From contig DATDWP010000028.1 in NCBI GenBank assembly GCA_035289625.1, forward strand, positions 62,001 through 126,000: a stretch of DNA of 64,000 nucleotides, written 5' to 3'. Both the position numbers and the translations under genes were made by a program. Of this stretch, positions 44,001-50,515 are shown piece after piece; positions within the stretch are counted from its first letter, which is position 1, and each line of letters opens with the position of its first letter. Under the pieces are notes generated by a model. That model did not search any database and was not told the DNA's origin. It saw only the letters and a program-made list of their open reading frames with translations. The stretch is from UBA10205 sp035289625. GTDB taxonomy: Archaea > Iainarchaeota > Iainarchaeia > Iainarchaeales > Iainarchaeaceae.

Positions 44001-44025
44001 TTTGCGGGTTTTGCTTTTCTTGCAT
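41005..44025 (-). CDS. lysK: Fusion: class I lysyl-tRNA synthetase + B3/B4 domain + AlaX-like editing domain
   Basis: About 1006 residues from the preferred ATG (1022 from an upstream GTG at 44073). Numbering from that GTG: the class I LysRS catalytic domain has H-I-G-N at ~62 and K-M-S-S-S-K-G at ~306, with a cysteine-rich insertion at 202-230, then the helical anticodon region to ~560. Residues ~575-785 form a PheRS-beta-type B3/B4 domain (L-R-L-G-V-L-V-I-E-G-L, Y-N-Y-I-S-I-K-Y, P-V-G-G-E-D). Residues ~812-1022 form an AlaX-like alanyl-tRNA editing domain with zinc ligands R-L-H-A-A-S-H (905, 909) and C-S-G-T-H-V (989, 993). A LysRS joined to two editing-type modules is very unusual. tRNA-Lys genes flank it on both sides. 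Confidence 0.93.
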   Translation of the reverse strand: MQEKQNPQSSLKEHWPDHVAKKIVEAKGDLKEYTVAAGITPSGVVHIGNFREIMTVHLVASALKKLGKKVRFIYSWDDYDVFRKVPANFPNKEMLEKYLRQPIVDVPDPFGCHKSYAEHNEKVLEEELPSMGISPLFLYQAKKYRAREYSEGMKIALQNKDKIKSILDEWRAEDLEGPWNPVRVFCEKCNTDRTTITGYDGNYSLSYSCECGFCDTFDFRKKGIAKLQWRVDWPMRWGHEKVRFEPSGKEHSSQGGSNTTANEIVKQIYGFEAPYHIMYEFIAIKGTGGKMSSSKGNTIDLAEMKKIYEPEVIKYLFVRPVPSRSFEISFDADVITIYEGFDRLERVYFGKEESSKDSAIEQLKSIYEYSAVLVPKEFPIQPSFRHITTILQLNVMDEKKTYAYFKKDVKNKFDENRLRTRILCAKNWLQSYAPEQFLFSVQDSVSESALAIPKEHKAALAEFAQKISDSIEEQELAEAFKGAAEKNKIVLADLFKSAYLMILNKERGPRLFHIIENIGSTKIKSLAKELLTKKIEKKKVMALPGQEDLSKALDFEISKELREKYPNLRLGVLVIEGLDNSSDVSIAKMFREQERVFKEKYFGKDLSSIKGIKAWREAYSSFGAKPKDYKSSIEALAKRVLKGEQLPPINTLVDLYNYISIKYVLPVGGEDLAATKGKIRLRFAQGNEKFSKIGSDLNEPPEKGEVVYADDLGVLCRRFNWREADRTKLTEKTKKAIVVMESLNSDDSLEEAVVELASLVEKYGRAKVGKFVLGNETADNSGTPSNIFNETKPNKTKLLFRQDPYLKESNAKVRKVEGNNVFVDQTIFFAFSGGQKSDKGQINGLAVVDVVLKDDDIVHVLESKPDFKVGDEVKLAIDWDSRYKTMRLHAASHIMDYFLNKEVKTQGTSGSLVDSEKDRSTYIVAEKISPDVLKKVEEQTNKFISSKKEILRYADKTNPNVWVWGCEGIKQYCSGTHVKNTSEIGKIKLKRQGKGAGKELIETYLE

Positions 44026-44050
44026 AATCAGTCTCGCTGCGCGATTAAAT

Positions 44051-44165
44051 TTTTTCTTTTTCTTTTCCGTCACATTGCAAACCTTTCGGTTTGCGATGCC
44101 TCGCAGAACTCTTGTTCTGCAAGGAGGCTTTTCTTTTTCTTACAAAGAAAAAGAAAAGGGTTGAG
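44051..44165 (-). repeat. Composite palindromic repeat, copy 1, 3' of tRNA-Lys(UUU)
   Basis: On the minus strand the element starts CTCAACCC, then has the palindromic arms CTTTTCTTTTTCTT and AAGAAAAAGAAAAG around TGT, then GCCT. About 50 bases with two perfect hairpins follow (GCAGAAC/GTTCTGC and GCAAACC/GGTTTGC), and it resumes with TGACGGAAAAGAAAAAGAA. Copy 2, at 59232, has the same ends but lacks the two-hairpin insert and has the centre inverted (ACA instead of TGT). It may double as a T-rich tRNA terminator. Confidence 0.75.
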
Positions 44166-44167
44166 AG

Positions 44168-44241
44168 CGAGCCCAGTGGGATTTGAACCCACGGCACACG
44201 GCTTAAAAGGCCGCTGCTCTACCAGGCTGAGCTATGGGCCC
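44168..44241 (-). tRNA. tRNA-Lys (TTT)
   Basis: 74 bases. Acceptor GGGCCCA/TGGGCTC, D-arm GCTC/GAGC, anticodon stem GCGGC/GCCGT with loop C-T-TTT-A-A, T-arm GTGGG/CCCAC, discriminator G. CCA not encoded. It is located upstream of and on the same strand as the LysRS fusion, ~140 bases before its ATG. Confidence 0.95.
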
Positions 44242-44377
44242 GCAAAAAGATCCAAACAGCAAGGTGTACTAGTTAGTGGCTTTTGGCCCTAAACAGCACC
44301 TACATTACCTAAGGATCTACTACCTAAGAAATAGCCCTAAAACAGGTTTTTTAAGGTTACCTTGCAGGGCGTTTTGT

Positions 44378-44731
44378 ATGGCAGAACAACTAAGCGCCCA
44401 GGATTCTAAAAAAAGACTCGAAAACGGAACAGCCATTTTACTAGATGTTAGACATAAAGAAGAGGTAGAATTCACAAGCATCAAACCTCATATATGGATT
44501 GAACTAACGGAGCTGCCAAAACGCTTTTCTGAACTTCCAAAAAATAAGCAAATTATCTGCATCTGCAGAACAGGAAGCCGCTCAAACACTGCAGCTGATT
44601 TTCTTGAACGCAATGGATATAAAGCGTCAAATGTTCGCGGCGGAATATTTGAATGGAGCAAAATTGACGGAGCACTCAAAAAGTATGTTTACGGATATGA
44701 AGGAGAAAAACTAAGGGTAGAAGAAATATAA
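44378..44731 (+). CDS. Rhodanese-domain sulfurtransferase
   Basis: Single rhodanese domain of 117 residues. L-L-D-V-R-H-K-E-E is the conserved early motif, and the active-site Cys lies in I-C-R-T-G-S-R-S; a W-S-x-I-D-G-A end follows. It may carry persulfide sulfur for tRNA thiolation or Fe-S work; substrate unknown. Start chosen at the ATG giving M-A-E-Q-L; the frame upstream has no suitable family sequence. Confidence 0.9.
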   Translation: MAEQLSAQDSKKRLENGTAILLDVRHKEEVEFTSIKPHIWIELTELPKRFSELPKNKQIICICRTGSRSNTAADFLERNGYKASNVRGGIFEWSKIDGALKKYVYGYEGEKLRVEEI

Positions 44732-44735
44732 CAAA

Positions 44736-46013
44736 TCATTTTTCTGAACGAATTTCCTTAGCTCCGTTCATGTATTTTTGCAAAGGAGCTGGGATTTTCA
44801 AAACCCCATTATCGCAATATGTTTCAACAATTGCGCGCAAGGCCCTTGTAGTTGCAACTGCAGTGCTATTTAGGGTGTGCACATACTCCTTGTCCACGCC
44901 TTTCAATTTGTACTTAATATTGGAACGAACTGCTTGGTAGGAGGTGCAATTTGAACACGAAACTGCCTCACGGTACTTTTCCTCTCGCGGCATCCACACC
45001 TCCAAATCATACTTTTTTGAAGCAACTGTACCAATATCACCAGTGCAAATATTTACCACGCGATAGGCAAGACCTAACTCTTTGAAAATCTCTTCGGCGT
45101 TTGCAATCAATTCTTCATGCAAATCCCAAGAATCCTCCGGCCTGCAGAAGATGAACTGCTCAACCTTATTGAACTGGTGCACCCTAAAAATCCCGCGCGT
45201 ATCAATCCCGTGCTTTCCAATCTCTTTTCTAAAACACGCACTTATCCCTGCAAACTTTAAAGGCAAACTAGAATCTGAAAAAATTTCATCACGAAACATC
45301 GCTCCGAGCGGATGCTCAGAAGTTGCAATCAAATACAAATCCTGCCCCTCTATTTTATACATAACATTCTCAAAATCGCCCAAATCCACTACACCTTCAT
45401 AAGCTGCCCTATTCATCAAAAATGGAGGAGCAATTGGGGAGTAGCCCTTTTGAATTAACTTATCAAGAACATAGCGCATCAAAGAGAGTTCAAGAAGCGC
45501 AAATTGCCCTTTGAAAAAATAAAACCCCGAACCCGCGACTTTTGAAGCGCGCGTAAAATCAGCCCAACCATTTTTCTCTAAAATATCTCCGTGAGGTTCA
45601 AGTGAGGGCCTTGAGATCTTCTTTCCAACTTCTCGCACCACAACATTTTGCGAATCATCTTTTCCAACAGGAACTGAAGGGTGCAAAATATTTGGAAGGC
45701 GCATCAAATAGTAATCTATTTTCTCTTTTATCGGCGCGCACTTTGATTCGAGCTCTTTTATTTGCCCGGGAAGCTTTTTTGCTTCTGCAATTTTTTGCTT
45801 AAAATCCTTCTTTTGCGCCATTAACTTATTTATTTCATCAGTTATTTCATTGCGCTTTCTTCTAAGCTCTTCAGATTGCTGCAAACACACCCTATACTCC
45901 TTGTCAAGTTCTATTGCCTCGTCTACCCAGGAGAGTTTTTGCAAATCATTTCTCTTTTCAAGATCTTGCCTAATTGCCCCGGGATTTTCGCGCAGAAATT
46001 TAATATCAATCAT
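44736..46013 (-). CDS. serS: Seryl-tRNA synthetase
   Basis: Common (bacterial/eukaryal-like) class II SerRS rather than the rare methanogen form. The N-terminal coiled-coil arm spans residues ~30-100. Class II motif 2 lies in A-C-F-R-K-E-I-G-K-H and R-V-H-Q-F-N-K-V-E-Q, motif 3 in L-N-S-T-A-V-A-T-T-R-A-L-R-A. The length of 425 aa is normal. Start at the ATG giving M-I-D-I-K-F; the frame extends four codons to a TTG. Confidence 0.96.
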   Translation of the reverse strand: MIDIKFLRENPGAIRQDLEKRNDLQKLSWVDEAIELDKEYRVCLQQSEELRRKRNEITDEINKLMAQKKDFKQKIAEAKKLPGQIKELESKCAPIKEKIDYYLMRLPNILHPSVPVGKDDSQNVVVREVGKKISRPSLEPHGDILEKNGWADFTRASKVAGSGFYFFKGQFALLELSLMRYVLDKLIQKGYSPIAPPFLMNRAAYEGVVDLGDFENVMYKIEGQDLYLIATSEHPLGAMFRDEIFSDSSLPLKFAGISACFRKEIGKHGIDTRGIFRVHQFNKVEQFIFCRPEDSWDLHEELIANAEEIFKELGLAYRVVNICTGDIGTVASKKYDLEVWMPREEKYREAVSCSNCTSYQAVRSNIKYKLKGVDKEYVHTLNSTAVATTRALRAIVETYCDNGVLKIPAPLQKYMNGAKEIRSEK

Positions 46014-46103
46014 TTTGCCCAACAACCTAAAACTGCCTAATAAGCACTTAGCAAAAAGAGCGTTGAGAAAGAATAAAAACTGCTCTTTGGGCTATTCTAT
46101 TAA

Positions 46104-46640
46104 ATGGCATCTGAAATTGTCGTTCTGCGCTATGGCCACCGCCACGTTCGCGACTATCGCGTAACAAGCCACTGCTGCCTTGTTGCAAGGGCATTTGGAG
46201 CTAGCAAAATAGAAATTATGGGAGAAAAGGATAGCTCCATTGAAACAACCGTTCAGGAGATGAATAAGAGCTGGGGGCAGGGAGCAGAAATTGAATTTGT
46301 TTCTGATTGGAAAAATAGGGTAGCGCACTACAAAAAACTTGGATTTGGAGTTGTTCACCTTACAATGTATGGCCTGCCAGTACAGGAAGTTGAAGAGCAA
46401 ATTTCAAAAAAAGAAAAACTACTTGTAATAATCGGCTCGCAAAAAGTCGAAAAGGAAGTTTACCAAAAAAGCGACTATAATGTCTCGGTTACTTTGCAAC
46501 CCCACTCCGAAATAGCCGCACTTGCAGTGTTTCTTGATAGAATCCAAAAAGGCGAAGAGCTTGCAAAAACTTTCCCAAAAGCTAAACTCCGGGTTGAACC
46601 TGTGAACAGAGGGAAGAAGATAAAAAAGAGCTCTCCCTAA
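46104..46640 (+). CDS. trm56: tRNA (cytidine-56-2'-O)-methyltransferase
   Basis: Archaea-specific SPOUT enzyme that methylates C56 in the T-loop. The family opening V-L-R-Y-G-H-R-H-V-R-D-Y-R and A-R-A-F-G-A-S-K are clear, then the SAM trefoil-knot segment L-V-I-I-G-S-Q-K-V-E-K-E and S-E-I-A-A-L-A-V-F-L-D-R. The length of 178 aa is normal. It is divergent from SerRS, with TFE following on the same strand. Confidence 0.95.
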   Translation: MASEIVVLRYGHRHVRDYRVTSHCCLVARAFGASKIEIMGEKDSSIETTVQEMNKSWGQGAEIEFVSDWKNRVAHYKKLGFGVVHLTMYGLPVQEVEEQISKKEKLLVIIGSQKVEKEVYQKSDYNVSVTLQPHSEIAALAVFLDRIQKGEELAKTFPKAKLRVEPVNRGKKIKKSSP

Positions 46641-46712
46641 AAACGATAAGCGACGAAAACGTGTTTGGCAAAATTATTGCATTTAAAAAACGTTCATGAG
46701 GGAAAATCATCT

Positions 46713-47255
46713 ATGAGCCCAGCTACTTCAAAGAAAATATACGAATTCTTACTAGTGAACGACTTTCTCAAATCAGTAGCAGGCGATTATGCTGTTGAAC
46801 TTGTAAAAATATGCGCCAATAAGAAAAAACCTGCAACCGATGAAGAAATCGGAAAAAAACTCCCATTGAAAGTAACTGAAATACGCACCATACTAAACCG
46901 CCTGCACTACCGCGGCATTGCATGCTACCAAAAAACCAAAAATAACAAAACAGGATGGTACTCATATACCTGGGAAATAAAAAATTCGCGAATTGCCGAA
47001 ATCCTACTAGAACAGCAAGCTGAACAAATAGAAAAGCTAGAACACTCAATGGAATTTGAAGGGAGCCATGAATTTTATAGTGGCGGAAAAGGCTGCCAAG
47101 AGTACCCATTTGAAATTGCAGCAGAATACAACTTCAAAGACCCAGAATCCGGAAAAGCACTTGCTTTAGTTGATAATAAAAAACGCCTAAAAGAGCTCAC
47201 AAAAAAGATGGATACCCTCAAAATGGAAGTTGAAGAGCTCCGCAAAATACTTTAA
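46713..47255 (+). CDS. tfe: Transcription factor TFE alpha, without intact zinc ribbon
   Basis: Assists promoter opening by archaeal RNA polymerase. The N-terminal winged helix (residues ~20-95) is well conserved: A-T-D-E-E-I-G-K-K-L-P-L-K-V-T-E-I-R and Y-Y/W-Y-S-Y-T-W. In the zinc-ribbon region the expected two CxxC pairs are almost gone: one Cys remains in G-K-G-C-Q-E, and the second pair reads K-D-P-E-S-G-K. The C-terminal helix is intact. Start at the ATG after ATGAGGG; a TTG 16 codons upstream is in frame. This loss is unusual for archaeal TFE. Confidence 0.9.
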   Translation: MSPATSKKIYEFLLVNDFLKSVAGDYAVELVKICANKKKPATDEEIGKKLPLKVTEIRTILNRLHYRGIACYQKTKNNKTGWYSYTWEIKNSRIAEILLEQQAEQIEKLEHSMEFEGSHEFYSGGKGCQEYPFEIAAEYNFKDPESGKALALVDNKKRLKELTKKMDTLKMEVEELRKIL

Positions 47256-47410
47256 AAACACGAATTGTTGGACAAAAAACGTTATTTTTACAAGTGCCAT
47301 TAAACAACATAAAAACCGAAAAAAAGTTTATTGAAAGACTCAATACGCTAAAAAAGGCTTTTAATGGCCTTATTTGTAAAACAAAGTAAAAATAGACACT
47401 TAGGAAAAAT

Positions 47411-47431
47411 AAAACCTTTAATAAAGGTTTT
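47411..47431 (+). promoter_or_regulatory. Palindromic promoter element of initiator tRNA
   Basis: AAAACCTTT and AAAGGTTTT flank TAA-type centre bases, forming a perfect inverted repeat centred ~38 bases before the tRNA. The central TTTAATAAA could serve as TATA box. Confidence 0.35.
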
Positions 47432-47458
47432 GGAGAATAATAAATCAAGCCAGAAAAC

Positions 47459-47533
47459 AGCGGGATGGGGCAGCCAGGAGTGCCCGCCGGGCTCATAACC
47501 CGGAGGTCAAAGGTTCAAATCCTTTTCCCGCTA
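47459..47533 (+). tRNA. Initiator tRNA-Met (CAT)
   Basis: 75 bases. Acceptor AGCGGGA/TCCCGCT gives the A1-U72 pair of archaeal initiators, and the anticodon stem CCGGG/CCCGG has the three consecutive G-C pairs required for P-site binding. Loop C-T-CAT-A-A; T-arm AAAGG/CCTTT. CCA not encoded; a T-run follows at once. Confidence 0.93.
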
Positions 47534-48031
47534 TTTTTTTCTTATCCCCTGGTAAAATAGAACTCACTAATTAATGTTAATTTGTAATGGATAAAATAAA
47601 GCAACTCTATTTTTAGCCCCTAGCACTTGCAAGACAATTAAACTAACTTACAAATAACTGCAACGGAGCAATAGATCGATTAGCATAGCTCAAAAATATA
47701 CCCACTGCAAATAACATAGTAAAAACACTAGTAAAATAGGCTTACTTTTTCACACACTTAATGATTTTCAAGTAAAATACACTCACAAATTAAATCAACA
47801 CATATAACTTGTCAAAAATGAGAGTTTGATGAATAAAAGAGACTCACTTTTAATCTCATTTTTGGTTAAAATCACTCAAAATTAGCTAATTATCACTCAA
47901 ATACTCTTAAATTACGGCAATTGACAAATAAATACTGGTAATTACTATCAAAATTAAGCATTACCATAGTGATAAGTGGTAAATACAGCAATAACGATAA
48001 TTATTTATAGGCATAATTGGTAATTACTAGT
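47534..48031. other. AT-rich control region with iterated motifs
   Basis: No ORF of note. A motif near RGTAAAATA followed by ACTCAC recurs at 47551, 47730 and 47771, with looser copies at ~47831, 47864 and 47887. Closer to the next gene, TGGTAA occurs at 47936, 47977 and 48018 and as its complement TTACCA at 47961; the 47961/47977 pair forms an inverted repeat. The layout suggests multiple protein-binding sites. An origin-like role is possible, but no initiator gene is adjacent. Confidence 0.5.
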
Positions 48032-48463
48032 ATGTTTATTATTGATTTTATAAAAAAAATCTTCTCAGGCAATAAATCAGTAACAGTAATTGAACCACAC
48101 AAAACAAGCAGCATCTACACAGTGCACGCACAAGAAACTGAAGAGATTCACAGCGTGTGGGATTACATAAAACTTAACGAAAATACCCAGGCAGCACACA
48201 TTGCAGCAGTACTTGGGTTTGATGAATGGATAGCAATGGAAGAAATACTACGAAGAATAAAGGAACTTTTCGGAATGGATTATAAAAACGACCGCAGCCT
48301 CTACCCATACATCAAAACACTTGTGGATGTCGGGCTAATTGAAACAACAAATGTTGGCGGAAAGAAGAAGTGGAGAAAGAGGGATGTGCTAATCAAGCTT
48401 AAAGCAAAGAAGCGGATTGAGGAAGAGGAAACGGAGCAGGCTGCGGCGCAGACGAAGAATTGA
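48032..48463 (+). CDS. Winged-helix-like putative DNA-binding protein
   Basis: 143 residues, not a family I can name. Residues ~45-120 look like a winged helix: W-D-Y-I-K-L-N-E-N-T-Q-A-A-H-I-A, a long helix with I-A-M-E-E-I-L-R-R-I, then Y-P-Y-I-K-T-L-V-D-V-G-L-I-E-T and a K-K-W-R-K wing. The tail is charged. The four TGGTAA half-sites directly upstream make self-regulation plausible. I chose the ATG; a TTG five codons upstream is in frame. Confidence 0.55.
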   Translation: MFIIDFIKKIFSGNKSVTVIEPHKTSSIYTVHAQETEEIHSVWDYIKLNENTQAAHIAAVLGFDEWIAMEEILRRIKELFGMDYKNDRSLYPYIKTLVDVGLIETTNVGGKKKWRKRDVLIKLKAKKRIEEEETEQAAAQTKN

Positions 48464-48470
48464 AAACTGA

Positions 48471-49171
48471 TTACCTAAATGCAAGTATTTCAATCGGAAG
48501 ACCTTTGGATTGGGAAGTTCCAAACTGGTCATGGGCCGTGAATTCTGTTTCTGTGTGAGCTTCTTCTATTGGAATTACACGAAAAACAACATGTCTGAAA
48601 CCCACATTTTTTAGAAGAGTAGTAGACTCATTCTGGTTGACGCCATATTCTACCAACCTTAGAATCCCGTGTTCGGTTAATTTTCTGGTTTTTAGAGTGC
48701 GAAGCATAGATGCTAGTTTTTTCCTTGCGAGAGCCTCGCTTTTTGCATACAGTTCTGGCTCTGGCTCTATTAGGCCAAGACGACCGTGGACAACGCCTCG
48801 ATAGATTGGAGAACTATCTGGCCCTTTCTTAATTCTAAATTTTTTCGTTGCATTTCATTTAGATATTCGTCTTGTAATTTCTCAGCATAATTCCAAAAAA
48901 AGAAGCCGGCGTTTACGAAATTAAATTTACGCGGGGAGGAAAGCCATCTATCAAAGTTTGAGTGCAAGGTTGTTCCTGCGGGCACGCGGTGTTTGTTACC
49001 GGGTAATTCTACGCCGTGTAATTTTGCTTTCGGATTTTCTTTTGCAACTTTATGCAGCCAGTCAGCATGTCCAAATCCCAGATCGGTTATGGTTCTGCTC
49101 TTGCGGATAGCTCGAGAAGTGACCTCGGCATTAAGCGTTTGCGGCAACTTATGAACAGGAATCTTTGGCAT
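48471..49171 (-). CDS. SAM-methyltransferase-like gene split by a -1 frameshift
   Basis: The first frame (49171 to ~48825) contains a class I methyltransferase motif I-like segment, I-T-D-L-G-F-G-H-A-D-W-L, followed by L-H-G-V-E-L. It then stops at 48770. The -1 frame continues without stop to 48471, reading G-P-D-S-S-P-I-Y-R-G-V-V-H-G-R-L-G-L-I-E and on to I-L-A-F-R. The junction coincides with A-AAG-GGC on the coding strand, again an X-XXY-YYZ heptamer. The combined product is ~233 residues. A homopolymer error or true mutation are the alternatives. The substrate is unknown. Confidence 0.6.
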
Positions 49172-49202
49172 CAAAAGAAGAAGAATATTGAAATTAAATA
49201 AG

Positions 49203-49784
49203 TTACCCTTTCAGCGCCTTGTAACTCTCATTGAATTTTTTGAGTTCAGCATCCTGCGAATAAACTTCCTTAAACCAGGGGCTTGAAACGATTTTTTCAG
49301 CTTCACTTGCCGCAAGCTTTGCTTTTTCAGAAGAAACCTGTTCGCCTTTGGACATTTTTTCAGCTAAAATATTAACATCCGGAATTGGCACATCCTCATA
49401 ACCTTGCTGGAAAGAGCGCAAAATCTGCTCTTTAATTGCACCCACTACCTGCGCTTCATCCAAATCCTTTTCATCCAAATAATACACCGCCTTCCAATTA
49501 CCCTTAGTGCGCCAATAATGCGCAGGATTTTTGCCAGTTTTAAAAAAATTATCAAGCGGCGCAAAGGATTTTGGAGGAATAATTACACAATTCTTGCCCG
49601 GGCGAATATAAGGAATTTCGGAAAGGATCCCCTTGCGGTGGTAATGGTAGGTTTTGCCATTTGATTTTGTAACATTTTGAGTATAACCATAAAGAGCACG
49701 AAAAAGTTTTTGGTAAGTATAAGAAGAATGTTTTGTGGATTCTGGAATAATGAATTTATATTGAATGAAAAACCCCTTTAGCAA
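49203..49784 (-). CDS. Hypothetical protein
   Basis: About 193 residues, family not recognised. The N-terminal half is rich in Y and K (Y-Q-K-L-F-R-A-L-Y-G-Y-T, Y-H-Y-H-R-K-G), mixed alpha/beta with W-K-A-V-Y-Y-L-D-E-K-D-L. The C-terminal 70 residues are helical and charged. No ATG start is available; a TTG after GGGGTG is the best choice. An inverted repeat TTATGT/ACATAA sits ~55 bases upstream. Confidence 0.6.
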   Translation of the reverse strand: MLKGFFIQYKFIIPESTKHSSYTYQKLFRALYGYTQNVTKSNGKTYHYHRKGILSEIPYIRPGKNCVIIPPKSFAPLDNFFKTGKNPAHYWRTKGNWKAVYYLDEKDLDEAQVVGAIKEQILRSFQQGYEDVPIPDVNILAEKMSKGEQVSSEKAKLAASEAEKIVSSPWFKEVYSQDAELKKFNESYKALKG

Positions 49785-49868
49785 ACAGACACCCCACAGT
49801 TCCTGTAATATGATATACTATACTAATAACGATTTCTTATGTATAATTTATAAACATAATGTAAATAT

Positions 49869-49902
49869 GCCTACGGTTTGTTTTTCCGTAGGCTTTTATT
49901 TT
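49869..49902 (+). terminator. Hairpin followed by T-run
   Basis: GCCTACGG and CCGTAGGC form a perfect 8-pair stem with a 9-base loop, followed by TTTTATTTT on the plus strand. No plus-strand gene ends here, so it may terminate an unannotated short transcript or simply separate two minus-strand genes. Confidence 0.45.
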
Positions 49903-50200
49903 AGAATCTTCGATGTATTGGCCTTGTGACAGGCGCTGGCTCTTCTAAATCTTCTTCTACCCTTGCGACATTTCCAACAACGAGAATATCCTTAGCTGCT
50001 CTAACCCTATTGTAAGGAACGCTTTTTTCACTAATTATTTTCTTGGCTTCCTGTTTGGTTCGAGCTTTCAGTGCCTCGGTTGTAATAGTTTCAATCCTGC
50101 CCTTCTCAAGATTTATCACAAGATCAAAAACCTTACCCCTATATTCCCCGTCGGCGGTATAAATATCCATCCCGAAGAGTTTTGAAAGTCTTGTCGTCAT
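49901..50200 (-). CDS. PRC-barrel domain protein
   Basis: 99 residues. The PRC-barrel fold is clear: L-F-G-M-D-I-Y-T-A-D-G-E-Y-R-G-K-V-F-D-L-V-I-N, then V-P-Y-N-R-V-R-A-A-K-D-I-L-V-V. The end is Pro/Arg rich. Archaeal PRC-barrel proteins include CdvA-related and RNA-metabolism proteins; the role is not fixed. It is monocistronic. Confidence 0.85.
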   Translation of the reverse strand: MTTRLSKLFGMDIYTADGEYRGKVFDLVINLEKGRIETITTEALKARTKQEAKKIISEKSVPYNRVRAAKDILVVGNVARVEEDLEEPAPVTRPIHRRF

Positions 50201-50515
50201 ACTAAATCCTCCAAATTAATTACTGAAATAATAAATTGAACCAGATATATAAATGTTCTGCTAAAAAAATCAAAAAACACATCATCACCACAATAAAGCA
50301 TGAAATCTACATAACAAGTTCTTATTTTCCTAATGCCCCACTCCAACTAAACCTCAAAACCCCATCCTATACATAAAAAAATTCCGACCATTCGTGAACT
50401 GCTTTTCGGCATTTTACCTTATTAGTGGAATAGTGGGGCTATGGGGCAGAAATTTGAAATTTAGGGTCTTTGCGGCAATCAACATTATAATCTTGGAAAA
50501 TTATGTAATTACATA
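50201..50515. other. Intergenic region with long-range inverted repeat and palindromic operator
   Basis: GCCCCACTCCA at 50335-50345 is complementary, with a two-base bulge, to TGGAATAGTGGGGC at 50426-50439, giving a long stem across ~80 bases. The perfect 16-base palindrome TTATGTAATTACATAA at 50501-50516 touches the next ATG. No ORF of note is seen. Confidence 0.45.

Noticed and set aside
44002..44292. ORF reading through tRNA-Lys with G-F-E-P-T-A-H-G-L-K
   Set aside because: This peptide is the well-known false translation of a tRNA T-arm and anticodon arm; the tRNA explains the region.
47534..48031. CRISPR array
   Set aside because: The repeated motifs are short, degenerate and irregularly spaced, without repeat-spacer periodicity or cas genes.
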